From: Candidatus Bathyarchaeota archaeon
Lineage (GTDB): Archaea; Thermoproteota; Bathyarchaeia; Bathyarchaeales; Bathycorpusculaceae
DNA: 64,000 nucleotides
NCBI GenBank assembly: GCA_018396705.1
Contig: JAGTQZ010000004.1
Location: 248,001 to 312,000, forward strand
Direction of reading: 5' to 3'
The notes beneath the pieces were generated by a model that ran no database searches, was not told where the DNA came from, and worked only from the letters and a program-made list of their open reading frames with translations. Below, piece after piece: positions 44,080 to 53,421 of this stretch. Position numbers and translations under genes: made by a program. Each line of letters begins with the position of its first letter. Positions within the stretch are counted from its first letter, which is position 1.

Positions 44080-44243
44080 TGGTTTGGCTTTTAAGAAAAT
44101 GTGAGAAGTGTGGAAAATACACGCTTAAAAGGGATAAATGTCCTTATTGTGGAGGGGTAGTTCGGATACCGCATCCTCCAAAGTTTTCGCCAGAGGACAA
44201 ATACTTAAAATATAGAATGGCCGTGAAGGAGGCTTCAGGTTGA
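44079..44243 (+). CDS. nop10: H/ACA RNP component Nop10
   Basis: A 54-residue Nop10. The zinc ribbon is KCEKCGKYTLKRDKCPYCGG and the diagnostic tail is PHPPKFSPEDKYLKYR. It binds Cbf5 in pseudouridylation RNPs. The start is GTG at 44079-44081, sharing a base with the aIF2-alpha stop, and its stop overlaps the PAC2 start by four bases. The position between aIF2-alpha and PAC2 is the standard archaeal order. Confidence 0.95.
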   Translation: MVWLLRKCEKCGKYTLKRDKCPYCGGVVRIPHPPKFSPEDKYLKYRMAVKEASG

Positions 44244-45013
44244 AGGAAACCTTCATCAAAGAATTAACAAAAGTTGATTTGAAAAATCCTGTAATGATTG
44301 AAGGGCTTCCTGGTCTCGGGCTTGTCGGAAAAATAGCCATCCGATACTTAGTTAAACAATTAAAAGCCCAAAAACTTGCGCACCTTTATTCTCCTCACTT
44401 CCCATACTTTGTACTTGTAAGCAAAAGAGGGAATGTTAGACTTTTGCGGGGCGCTTTCTACTTTTGGAAAAATGAAGCAGAAAAAAACGATTTAATTCTA
44501 TTCACTGGTGACAGTCAAGCCCAAACAATTGAGGGACAGTATGAAATTTCAAACGCTATATTGGACTTTGCCAAAAGGCAAAACGTGAAGTTAATTGTTA
44601 CTATCGGCGGCTACAGGGTAGAAGCAAAAGACAAGCCAAAAGTTATAGCTGCAGCTACCAGCCAAGACCTTCTTGAGCGCGCCATTAAGGCTGGTGCCCT
44701 AATAAGTTCCGTTGGAAGTCCTATTGTTGGAACCGCCGGCCTTATTTTGGGTTTGGCACCTTTTAAGAAAATTGACGCCCTTTGCCTTTTAGGCGAAACG
44801 AGAGGATACCTTCCCGATCCCAAAGCGGCTAAAAGCGTTTTGGAGGTTTTGATTAATTTCCTAGGGATAAACGTTGATTTGGCTGGTTTAGACGAGGAAA
44901 TAGCAAAGGCTGAGAGCATGGTTGCCCGCTTACAGAAGATTGAGGAGAAGAGAGCTCTTCAAGCAGAGGAAATGCGAAGAGAAGAAGACAAGAAGATAAC
45001 TTATATATCATAA
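44240..45013 (+). CDS. PAC2-family proteasome assembly chaperone homologue
   Basis: A 257-residue PAC2 protein: VMIEGLPGLGLVGKIAIRYLV, FTGDSQAQTIEGQYE, VTIGGYRVEAKDKPKV and GSPIVGTAGLILGLAP. A C-terminal coiled coil (about 225-257) is typical of the archaeal PbaB-type chaperones. The start is TTG 44240, four bases inside nop10. It ends the translation gene series. Confidence 0.9.
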   Translation: MKETFIKELTKVDLKNPVMIEGLPGLGLVGKIAIRYLVKQLKAQKLAHLYSPHFPYFVLVSKRGNVRLLRGAFYFWKNEAEKNDLILFTGDSQAQTIEGQYEISNAILDFAKRQNVKLIVTIGGYRVEAKDKPKVIAAATSQDLLERAIKAGALISSVGSPIVGTAGLILGLAPFKKIDALCLLGETRGYLPDPKAAKSVLEVLINFLGINVDLAGLDEEIAKAESMVARLQKIEEKRALQAEEMRREEDKKITYIS

Positions 45014-45014
45014 A

Positions 45015-45635
45015 TAAAAAATCAGAGAACGGCTGTACATCGCTTTTAATTATTTCAACTATTCTTTCGGCAACATCGCCACCTCCAAATGGGGATTTGT
45101 CAGCAACTCATATTGATTGTTTAATGTTTCTTTATGGCTTTTAATTATGCTATGTTTGTCCGCGCTACAACTTTCGCAAATCCAGATTCAATAGCTTCTG
45201 GTCTTTCGGTTGAAAGGCGCAAAACCAATACTTTTTCCTTATATGTGGAGCTTGACCTCTTCTCCCAAACGGATTCCCTTCTAAGATTTGTTTCAGTATT
45301 TTTGTAGATGCAAACAGATCGGTGGACATGTGATCGATTAATCGTCCTGTTATGTTCTGGCATGTGAAATCAAAGCTTTCAACTCAACTCCCACATGTCC
45401 TATGGGTATCTAAGTTTAGCTGATACCAATGGTGTTGCGAGACCCCGTTTGTATACCTTCAACAGGACTAACGTTGGTTTCGTCTTCTTCAGCAACTATT
45501 CCATGTTGGCAAGTATATGGGGACCTTTGCTCTTCCAGGAGTACACCCTAACTTTTAGTTATAATCTGTTTCGTGGTTCAAGCTCTTCAATGAACTGCTG
45601 AGACACTCCGTAATAATAATGTTGTCATATTAGCA
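45015..45635 (-). pseudogene. wecB: Decayed UDP-N-acetylglucosamine 2-epimerase (WecB/MnaA)
   Basis: No intact frame, but WecB segments appear in the right order on the minus strand, in changing frames and with stops. VSQQFIEELEP lies near 45580-45610 and LLKKTKPTLVLL near 45451-45495. A SAKLRYP / GHVGVEL region comes next, then GRLIDHMSTDLFAST near 45304-45350. LSTERPEAIESGFAKVV lies near 45145-45230 and SPFGGGDVAERIVEII near 45033-45095. These match GHVEAG-, NRxLTDHISDLLFAPT-, TERPEAVEAG- and NPYGDGKAAERI-type motifs. Only the middle and C-terminal two thirds remain. Once a surface-sugar gene, now dead. Confidence 0.78.
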
Positions 45636-45845
45636 AATGGACTCCTTTCTATTTTTAATTTCTCGAAAAAGGGGGCTTACGCTTACAAATAAACCTTAAT
45701 TCAGATACTTCTGTAAAGTCATAACCTTTGATTAATCGTTTTAATTAAAATTGTTGGGTTGCGTTATTTTCTGTGACATACAAAGCATCTTACTTTCCTT
45801 TTTTATTTACTTTGGTTCAGCAAAAGCCATGTTGGAGATGAAAGT

Positions 45846-46418
45846 ATGTGGCTACTGAAAAATAATGGGAAGGGGCTCAGTGTTGTGGTGACAACTCTAA
45901 TAATTTTAGTGGTGTCAGTGTTGCTTGCAACCATTGTTACATTTTATGCTATAAACGTGGTTACAACAAGGGTACAGGAAGAATCACTACACATATCCAA
46001 ACAACATGTGTGGTATAATGCAACTGGCGGTTGGTCCGTTGCAGCGTTAGTGATTATTGATGCTGGTGGAAGAGACGTTGTGATCGATAAGATATCGGTG
46101 AGAGGACGGGAGTGTCCTTGGTCAACTGTATATTATTGGAGAACCGAAGGAACAATATCAGCTGACTTAAATGTTACAATAGTCAAACCTAGTGAGATGT
46201 CCGCTGCTCAGTGGCGGCAGATATTCACATATCTAGACAATGACGAAACGTTTTCCCAAGCATCAAGCGATTTAACGTTAAGGTCTGGTTGGACCATGGT
46301 CATATACATAGAGAATCCTGACAGTATTGCATCTAATGATGTGGGCAAGACTGTTGGCATAACGGTGTTCACTGCTAATGCACAATATTACGTTGAAGCT
46401 AATGTAGAAGCCACTTAA
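45846..46418 (+). CDS. Type IV pilin/archaellin-like secreted protein
   Basis: A 190-residue protein with a class III signal: a charged start (KNNGKG), the prepilin peptidase site after KG, then a ~20-residue hydrophobic helix (LSVVVTTLIILVVSVLLA). The rest is a beta-rich domain with two possible N-glycosylation sites. A pilus or adhesin subunit is likely. No peptidase or ATPase of the system is in the window. It lies after the pseudogene and is convergent with MCM. Confidence 0.82.
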   Translation: MWLLKNNGKGLSVVVTTLIILVVSVLLATIVTFYAINVVTTRVQEESLHISKQHVWYNATGGWSVAALVIIDAGGRDVVIDKISVRGRECPWSTVYYWRTEGTISADLNVTIVKPSEMSAAQWRQIFTYLDNDETFSQASSDLTLRSGWTMVIYIENPDSIASNDVGKTVGITVFTANAQYYVEANVEAT

Positions 46419-46437
46419 TAACGTTGCAGCATTTTTT

Positions 46438-48471
46438 CTAAGTCTTCTTTAGGAAACCTTCTCTAGGTTCGTAGATTGTTCCTTCGCGTTGCAATTGTGC
46501 GATTAAGCGTTCAATTTCGTTCCTTGGAATGTTGTATTCTGCTTCGAGTCTATTAATTAGCGCGGCTTTTTCAACCATGCCTATTTCTCTTTCCATTTCA
46601 GCTAGCACTGAGAGCAGTATTTGCAATTTGTCTCTAAGGCTTTTCGGTTTTCCAGTCATTATTAAATCTATGTCAATCTTATGGGAGGACAAGTCTATGC
46701 CAACTTCTTCAAGAGACCTCTTCATTATAGTTATGGCTGCTTCTGCGTCCTCAGCTAAAACTTCTGTACGGAGGGCTGCACGGGCACGGGCCTCGGCTAA
46801 ACGTATAAGAGATTCCAGTTGACGGGCGGTTATAGCTATTGGTGAGCCCTCTGATTCGCTTGCCGATCGCATGGTTAAATAGAAGTCCTTTATGCGGCGG
46901 AGGGCGTCATCGGTTAAGACAGGCTTTATGCTTTTTGCATAGCTTATGTATTTCCTTAGAAGGTCTGTTGGTATAGGGGGCTCCACGGGATTTGAACCTC
47001 TGCGGTGGATTTCAAGGATGTGTTCCGACATTTTGCCGTCTACTTCTTTATTCGGCACATCCCTTAACACAAATATTAGATCAAACCTCGATAGAATCGT
47101 GACTGGCAAGGAAATGTTTTCTGTTATTGTTCTACGCGGTTCGTATCTTCCTAGAGCCGGGTTTGCTGCTGCCAATATCGCGGTTCTTGCGTTTAGAGTG
47201 GCTACTATACCGCCTTTCGCTACAGAAACCGTATGCTGTTCCATGGCCTCGTGAATCGCCACACGATCTTCTGGGCGCATTTTATCTAGTTCGTCAATGC
47301 AGGCTATTCCTTTGTCAGCCAGCACTAGCGCTCCAGCCTCGAGGCTCATTCCACCGCCTTTTTCGCGGATCACCGCCGCTGTTAAGCCAGCAGCCGTCGT
47401 TCCCCTACCAGAAGTGTATAGTCCTCTTGGGGCAATCCGTGCCACATACTGTAGAAGCTGGGATTTCGCCGTTCCAGGATCGCCTACCAGAAGGACGTTT
47501 AACTCTCCTCTTATAGATATGTCTGGAAGAGTTTTCGGGACACCTCCGAAAAGAAGGTACATTATCGCTTCCTTGACGTGTTCATAGCCATAAATGGAAG
47601 GAGCTATGGAGTTTATTATTCTTCTGTGTATCCATGGATCTTTAGCCAACTCCAGAATTTGTTTCTCCTCCTCTGGGGATGGCAGTGTTGCTTCTGGTTC
47701 TTTCCCCAAAACTTCGATGGAGTTTGCATCTAAATGTAAAGCAAAAACGCGGAGCTTTCCAATCTTGGGCATGGTTGGAGCTGCCGCTCGGACAACACCA
47801 ACTATTGAAACATGGTCACCCGGTCTGGCCACATCCACAATTTCGCTTCCAACAAGCTTCACATGTAATGTTCGTGGCAACTGTCCCGGTGGGAGGTCTT
47901 CTGGGCGCTCTTGTAAACGGAGGTCTTGGGAGTCTATGAATGTGGATTCTTCTTGCACGAAATCGAAGGGGCCTTTTCGTTTACATTGAGGGTTTGCGCA
48001 TGCAAATGGAGCTTTTAAAAATGGGCCTGTCTGGTCAACGTAGGTTAGTTCTCCACATCCGCGGCATTTGAAGGCTGCCCGCATGACCATGGGGCGGACT
48101 GGTGTTGAACGAACAACTATGCCTTCAACCATTACCAGTTTTCCAATATGAGCTGCACCAAGTTTCCGTAAAGGTGTAGGCTCCAAAAGTTTGACGATTC
48201 TAACAGTCGCTTGTTGTTTTTCCGCATATTCAGGAGCTTCTATAGCAAGCTGGTTTTGCGCTGCGTTGTCCGCGTGCTTCAAGTATTCATCCGGTTTCAC
48301 TAAGAGTTTGTCTGCCAGCCTGTGATCGAAGGTTAAGATGTCTTCAAATTCAACTATAAGCGAAGTTTTTCCAGAAACTGCCAGTTGCGAAATTCTTTGG
48401 CGGTATTTCTCAGTCTTAAAAAGTTCTAGAAATCGCTCTTGTGGATCTATTATCTCCAATTCTTCAGTCAT
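46438..48471 (-). CDS. mcm: Replicative helicase MCM
   Basis: About 677 residues. The N-terminal domain holds a zinc site (CRGCGELTYVDQTG, then CANPQC). The AAA+ core has Walker A GDPGTAKSQ, Walker B CIDELDKM and the arginine finger in ILSRFDLIF. A C-terminal winged helix ends the chain. ATG 48471 overlaps the gins23 stop and has a GGAGAG purine site; an upstream in-frame ATG at 48498 also exists. Confidence 0.95.
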   Translation of the reverse strand: MTEELEIIDPQERFLELFKTEKYRQRISQLAVSGKTSLIVEFEDILTFDHRLADKLLVKPDEYLKHADNAAQNQLAIEAPEYAEKQQATVRIVKLLEPTPLRKLGAAHIGKLVMVEGIVVRSTPVRPMVMRAAFKCRGCGELTYVDQTGPFLKAPFACANPQCKRKGPFDFVQEESTFIDSQDLRLQERPEDLPPGQLPRTLHVKLVGSEIVDVARPGDHVSIVGVVRAAAPTMPKIGKLRVFALHLDANSIEVLGKEPEATLPSPEEEKQILELAKDPWIHRRIINSIAPSIYGYEHVKEAIMYLLFGGVPKTLPDISIRGELNVLLVGDPGTAKSQLLQYVARIAPRGLYTSGRGTTAAGLTAAVIREKGGGMSLEAGALVLADKGIACIDELDKMRPEDRVAIHEAMEQHTVSVAKGGIVATLNARTAILAAANPALGRYEPRRTITENISLPVTILSRFDLIFVLRDVPNKEVDGKMSEHILEIHRRGSNPVEPPIPTDLLRKYISYAKSIKPVLTDDALRRIKDFYLTMRSASESEGSPIAITARQLESLIRLAEARARAALRTEVLAEDAEAAITIMKRSLEEVGIDLSSHKIDIDLIMTGKPKSLRDKLQILLSVLAEMEREIGMVEKAALINRLEAEYNIPRNEIERLIAQLQREGTIYEPREGFLKKT

Positions 48472-49048
48472 TTTCTCCATCTCTCCTTGCTTTTTCAAAT
48501 TCTAGCAGCTGGTTTTTCCATTTGTGAATAAGCTTGTAGATGTGCTCGTAGAGGAGTCTTTCCTCCGCTGTAAGGTTTCGTAGGATGTGTTCTGGCTGGG
48601 CTGGAGCGGATGCAAGTGAAACAATTTTTTTCAGCCTTAAATTTACAATGTCAACTGCTAACTGTTTCACTTTTTCGTATTCTCGCATTTTTTCCGGTGT
48701 TTTTGCTGCTTCCGCTTCCAGCTTAGCGAGGTACCTGCGGAGTTTGGGGTAAAAGTCCTTTGGAAGCTCGGAAATCTGTCCAACTGTTTGAACTCGCTCC
48801 TTCCAATGTATTTTGTAGAGTTTAGATGAATCTAGCATTTCTTCACTTCGGAAGCGAACAACACCAAACTTTTCGAGTTCTCTTGCCATCCAATACAAAA
48901 CTTCGTACTCATTCCCTTCCTCGAAGGGTCCAACAGCTACCCCAGCAAGCTTAATTTCTGGGCAATTGCGGTTAGCTATAACTTTGACTGGTGAATTTTC
49001 AAACATAAAGTCTAACGCCTTAATCTTGTAAGTGATATTTCCCTGCAA
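48464..49048 (-). CDS. gins23: GINS complex subunit, Gins23 type
   Basis: A 194-residue protein with the short beta (B) domain first (KVIANRNCPEIKLAGVAVGPFEEG) and the helical A domain after (DSSKLYKIHWKERV, ELPKDFYPKLRRYLAKLE). This order is Gins23. It is joined to mcm by an overlap of stop and start, a common archaeal pairing. With Gins51 at 40842 the full GINS is present. Confidence 0.88.
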   Translation of the reverse strand: MQGNITYKIKALDFMFENSPVKVIANRNCPEIKLAGVAVGPFEEGNEYEVLYWMARELEKFGVVRFRSEEMLDSSKLYKIHWKERVQTVGQISELPKDFYPKLRRYLAKLEAEAAKTPEKMREYEKVKQLAVDIVNLRLKKIVSLASAPAQPEHILRNLTAEERLLYEHIYKLIHKWKNQLLEFEKARRDGEND

Positions 49049-49153
49049 TATGAGTTTCCCCTTTTCCAGCGGATTCTACTCGAATTTTATATAAAAAGTA
49101 TAGCTTAAAAGGCTAAGGAAATTTTTAGGCTTCTTGAGATTCATGGCCGTTAT

Positions 49154-50404
49154 TTAGGGCCATAGACCCAATGTTTTTATCGCCTCAGCCACCCGCCCCA
49201 CTCCAAGCATTAATGCGGCTGTTCGCATGGGCTCTTCATAGTCTTTTGAAGTTTTGTGTACCTCGTTAAATGCCTTCACCATTTTTCTTTCAAGCTTCTG
49301 ATTTACCTCTTCTAGAGTCCAATGTTCCCTTGTTAGGTTTTGAACCCATTCAAAATAGCTTGCCGTAACGCCACCGGAGTTTGCTAATATGTCTGGAATC
49401 ACGAACACTCTTTTTTCATTAAGCACTTTGTCAGCCTCTGGAGTTGTCGGTCCGTTGGCTCCTTCTGCCACTATCTTTGCTTTTATTTTATCGGCGTTGG
49501 CCTTTTTTATTTGGTTTTCTAGGGCTGCCGGCACCAAGATATCACATTCCAACTCTAATAGTTCCTCGTTGGTGATGTTTCTGCACCCCTCCAAGTTTAG
49601 AACCGATCCTGTTTTCGTTTTATGCTCATAAACTTTGTATGGGTTCAATCCTTCTTTGCAGTAAACTCCTCCGCTTGAGTCGCTCACGCCCACCACTTTG
49701 CATCCCCATTCATAAGCGATTCTTGCAGCGTTCCATCCAACATTCCCAAATCCTTGGACCACAACTTTTGCCCCCTTCATTTTTAAGCCGAGAACCTTTG
49801 CAGCTTCCCTTACGCAGAACATAACGCCGAGGGAGGTGGCTTCAGTTCTTCCTTCGGAACCGCCGACACTTAAAGGCTTGCCAGTGACACATTCAGGGAC
49901 ACTGTAGCCTTTAAATTGACTATAGGTATCCATTATCCAGGCCATCGTCTGAGCGTCTGTATAGAGGTCAGGTGCCGGGACATCACGGTATGGCCCGATT
50001 ATGTCTAGAATCAAGCTGACGTACCGTCTTGTTAATCGTTCAAGCTCGCTCCTTGACATTTCTTTTGGATTGCAGCATACTCCTCCCTTGGCTCCCCCAT
50101 ATGGAATGTCGACTACCGCGCACTTCCAGGTCATCCACATGGCTAACGCGGTGACCTCATCTAAAGTTACGTTCGGATGGTATCTTATGCCTCCTTTAAA
50201 AGGGCCTCTTGCATCATTATGCTGAACACGACAACCCAAGAAAGTTTTGATCACACCATTGTCCATTTTAATGTTTATAGAAACTATAAGCGTTCTTTTT
50301 GGATGTTTAAGCATTTCATGCAATCCTGAGTCAAGCTGAAGTTTTTCTGTAGCAACTTTTAATTGTTCCAGCGCAGTATCTAACGCGGAGTAGCTTCTTT
50401 CCAT
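49154..50404 (-). CDS. gdhA: Glutamate dehydrogenase
   Basis: A 416-residue GDH. The catalytic lysine region is PFKGGIRYHPNVTLDEVTALAMWMTWKCAVVDIPYGGAKGGV, then PAPDLYTDAQTMAWIMDTYS and the dinucleotide-binding GFGNVGWNAARIA. It interconverts 2-oxoglutarate plus ammonia with glutamate. It lies downstream of the glutamate-synthase-like gene on the same strand, so nitrogen assimilation genes cluster here. Confidence 0.95.
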   Translation of the reverse strand: MERSYSALDTALEQLKVATEKLQLDSGLHEMLKHPKRTLIVSINIKMDNGVIKTFLGCRVQHNDARGPFKGGIRYHPNVTLDEVTALAMWMTWKCAVVDIPYGGAKGGVCCNPKEMSRSELERLTRRYVSLILDIIGPYRDVPAPDLYTDAQTMAWIMDTYSQFKGYSVPECVTGKPLSVGGSEGRTEATSLGVMFCVREAAKVLGLKMKGAKVVVQGFGNVGWNAARIAYEWGCKVVGVSDSSGGVYCKEGLNPYKVYEHKTKTGSVLNLEGCRNITNEELLELECDILVPAALENQIKKANADKIKAKIVAEGANGPTTPEADKVLNEKRVFVIPDILANSGGVTASYFEWVQNLTREHWTLEEVNQKLERKMVKAFNEVHKTSKDYEEPMRTAALMLGVGRVAEAIKTLGLWP

Positions 50405-50486
50405 GAATTGCCTCCGAAACTATTCTTCTAAGAAGTCTTAAAAAGTTAGCTATTATGCGTAGAAGAAATGAGAAAAAGGTGGAAAG

Positions 50487-52094
50487 CTAGTCTAAAATTC
50501 TCTCAATGGCGTCTGCTTCTGCCTCGTGGGCTAACGGTATACCTGTTACTTTAGCTGCGAGTTCTGAGAGACTCATTAAGTCGTTTCTGTTGATTAGGTC
50601 TAGCCGCCATTTTCGGGCACCTGCTAGGAGTTGCTTTAACCCGACGCCTATGCGGTCAGTCAAGTATGTGTAGAGTGCCACAGCTTCCCATGGAATTTCC
50701 TTAAAGCGTTCGCCATACTTCTTTTTTAGTTCCGGAGCAGCTATGAAGAACTTCTCTGGAGTTGTTCCGAATTTGTCGGCGAAAGCTTTCGGAAGTTTTC
50801 CCTCTTCAGCCAACTGTTTGAAGTAGTTCGCTTTCATTACCGCGGTAAGTGGGGCGCGTCCCATCAAAACAGCTTTAACAAACGGTCCATCTCCAAAGTT
50901 GCTCATCGCTATGGCCTTGAAAATTTGTGTTTCGTTTATAAAACCTCCAGCCATGATTATGTCTGGTACATATCGGCCTTTTTTCTTTAATGTTTGGACG
51001 CATTTAAGCACGATGGCTTCTAAGTAGACTGTTGGTATGCCCATTTCATCCATCATTGGGACTGGGCTCATGCCTGTGCCGCCACCTGCGCCGTCAAAGT
51101 ATACAGCATCTATTTTTGCTTCCGAAGCTATTTTTAGGGTATAGGCTACCGCTGAGGGTCTATAAGCACCTGTTTTGAGGGTTACATGTTTTGCTCCTTG
51201 CTTCCTCAACCATTCTATGTCTTCTATAACATCTTTTTCCTTTGGGATGCCTACCCTGCTGTGTCTTTCGAAGGATTTGAAAACGCCGTCCTTAAAGGCT
51301 TGCTGCACTGCCGGGTCTTCCGGGTCTGGAATTACCATATACCCTCTCTTCTTTAGCATTATTGCTTTTTCAATGTCTCTTACGCGAACTTCGCCTCCTA
51401 TGGCTTTTGCCCCTTGCCCCCACTTTCTCTCTATAACATTAACCTCTAACTTTGAGATAGCGTAAACGTCTACACCAAGTCTCTGGTCTTCAACATTTGT
51501 TTGGACTGCTATTTCGCCGTATTTTCCATCCCAGAATTTTCTGAAAAGCTCAACCCTGCGCTTTAACTCCTTTGAGTATGTTACCTTACCATTCGTAAAT
51601 TGAGCTTCAGGATCCATGCCGCAGACGTTTTCTCCCACAATTATCATGGCGCCTGAAAGGGCTGCGCCTATTGCTAAGCCTTCCCAGTTAAGTCTTGCAA
51701 CGTCGGTGGAACCGAAGGCACCGCACAGTATAGGGATTTTAAGCGGTATGCCTCCAACTTTTGTTTCAATGTTCACATTTGGGAAAAGCGCTAAATCTGA
51801 GTTCTCTTCTATGCCAATAGCTTCAAACAAACCTGCCTGTATGTTGAAATGGGACCAGTCTAGCCCAAAGTCTTTTAGTGCCCCGGCAGTGCTATATCCG
51901 AATTGCACCGGTTCCGGATATAAGGCTTCTCTTCCTCTAAAGGCAGATAGGCTGATCTCACACATCACTGGACAATCGCGAATACAAATGGGGCACATTC
52001 CACTTGTTGGACTTGTGTCTTTAACTCGTGTTGTTGTTCCAGTGGTTGATTTTCCGTTTAAATACGAACTGTTTCTGAATACGCGTTCAGTCAT
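50487..52094 (-). CDS. Glutamate-synthase FMN-domain protein with N-terminal cysteine motif
   Basis: A 535-residue protein of the archaeal GltB FMN-domain group. Near residue 33 is CPICIRDCPVMC, a ferredoxin-like set of four cysteines. The TIM-barrel core shows PILCGAFGSTDVARLNWEGLA, GAKAIGGEV-like segment, HVTLKTGAYRPS, the FMN-binding FDGAGGGTGMSP and DIIMAGGFINE. Glutaminase and NADPH domains are absent. It might use ferredoxin, or the GltD-like protein at 5860, to make glutamate or act on another amide. Confidence 0.85.
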   Translation of the reverse strand: MTERVFRNSSYLNGKSTTGTTTRVKDTSPTSGMCPICIRDCPVMCEISLSAFRGREALYPEPVQFGYSTAGALKDFGLDWSHFNIQAGLFEAIGIEENSDLALFPNVNIETKVGGIPLKIPILCGAFGSTDVARLNWEGLAIGAALSGAMIIVGENVCGMDPEAQFTNGKVTYSKELKRRVELFRKFWDGKYGEIAVQTNVEDQRLGVDVYAISKLEVNVIERKWGQGAKAIGGEVRVRDIEKAIMLKKRGYMVIPDPEDPAVQQAFKDGVFKSFERHSRVGIPKEKDVIEDIEWLRKQGAKHVTLKTGAYRPSAVAYTLKIASEAKIDAVYFDGAGGGTGMSPVPMMDEMGIPTVYLEAIVLKCVQTLKKKGRYVPDIIMAGGFINETQIFKAIAMSNFGDGPFVKAVLMGRAPLTAVMKANYFKQLAEEGKLPKAFADKFGTTPEKFFIAAPELKKKYGERFKEIPWEAVALYTYLTDRIGVGLKQLLAGARKWRLDLINRNDLMSLSELAAKVTGIPLAHEAEADAIERILD

Positions 52095-52240
52095 TTCACA
52101 TCACCCTTTTTGAATCTCAAATTATTCGCCAATTGAGCTCAGCTATTTATGCCGAGATTCGATATAAACTTGTTGTAAATCATTTATATACTAGATGATG
52201 AATGCTTTAGAATAAATGAAATATATTGCTGAGGGATGCT

Positions 52241-53332
52241 ATGAAAAAGTATTCGGGGCATAGGCGGGTTCAACGTACAGGAAGAGATTCATATATAATA
52301 TCTTTGCCAAAAAATTGGGTTCGAGAGGTAGGCCTAGACAAAGGAAGCGAAGTAGCGTTCAAAGTGTTAGATGACGCATCTTTAATTCTGATTCCAAGCA
52401 AGTTAGAGGAGAAAAAACTCGAGGAAACCAAATTAAAAGAATATCAAGTCATTGTAGAACCTAACGATGACATTCCATCGCTATACCGCAAGATAAAAGC
52501 TCTATATGTTTCAGGTGCAGAGCTAATACGAATTCGTTTAAAAAGCAAGAATAACATTTTGAAGTTTAAAACAGCAATAAACAACCTTGTTAGGGACACC
52601 CTTTTAGGCTCCGAAATTATTGATGAAACACCCACCGAGTTTGTGATCCAAATTTTGATAAAACATCCAGAGTTTCCGGTTGAAAAGGCCATTAGACGAA
52701 TGGCCGTTATTGCCCTTTCAGCGCACATGGACGCTCTTTCGATGCTGAAGGACATGGATGAAAGTTTGATTCAAAACGTGATAAGCGCTTACAATGATGT
52801 TAACAGATTGAACCTTTACGTCGTTCGACAACTAAAATTCGGCGTGGAGCGAAACTTGTTCCGAGAACTTGGATTTAAGACTCCCAAAGAATTTCTTGCA
52901 GATAGAATAGTTGTTAATGACGTTAAAGGCGTAGCTGAAAACGCTAGAAACATTTTAAATAATATAGTTGCCCTTAAAAAGATGGTTGAAAATCAAACTC
53001 TTTTTCTTAAGGAGTTAATAGACGAGGAGATTTACTTACAAATTCTTAATTTCAACTCTTTGGCAAGCAGACTATTTGAAGAGGCATTAAGTGCAACATT
53101 CAAATGGGATTACAAACAAGCTGACAACATAATTTCCAAAACTGAGTCCCTTGTAACTCTTGAAAATGACATCATAACCCTGATATCCAGCAAAAAGCTG
53201 GACCCGAACATTTCAGCAATTTTCAGGCTGACTTTTGATAACTGCCGAAGAATTATTGAATACGCACGGAACATTGCGGAGGTGACGTTAAACAAATCAG
53301 TTGAGGAAATAAGTTCGAAGAAAAGTCCATAA
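52241..53332 (+). CDS. AbrB-PhoU fusion regulator (second paralogue)
   Basis: About 363 residues, domain order AbrB (RRVQRTGRDSYIISLPKNWV, residues ~6-45) then two PhoU-like helical repeats. The N-terminus is almost the same as the copy at 3941, but the PhoU part is diverged. GAGGG at 52231-52235 supports ATG 52241. It is divergent from the glutamate-synthase-like gene, so it may control nitrogen rather than phosphate genes. Confidence 0.85.
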   Translation: MKKYSGHRRVQRTGRDSYIISLPKNWVREVGLDKGSEVAFKVLDDASLILIPSKLEEKKLEETKLKEYQVIVEPNDDIPSLYRKIKALYVSGAELIRIRLKSKNNILKFKTAINNLVRDTLLGSEIIDETPTEFVIQILIKHPEFPVEKAIRRMAVIALSAHMDALSMLKDMDESLIQNVISAYNDVNRLNLYVVRQLKFGVERNLFRELGFKTPKEFLADRIVVNDVKGVAENARNILNNIVALKKMVENQTLFLKELIDEEIYLQILNFNSLASRLFEEALSATFKWDYKQADNIISKTESLVTLENDIITLISSKKLDPNISAIFRLTFDNCRRIIEYARNIAEVTLNKSVEEISSKKSP

Positions 53333-53421
53333 AAACTTATATGCTGTAAAGAATTCGTATTTGTTAAATAACCTTTTAACCTCTTAACCGCTAAACTATA
53401 GCTACAAGGAGGCTAGCATTT

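Noticed and set aside
45145-45601. Two small open frames in the 45 kb spacer
   Set aside because: They are fragments and the antisense of the WecB pseudogene, not independent genes.
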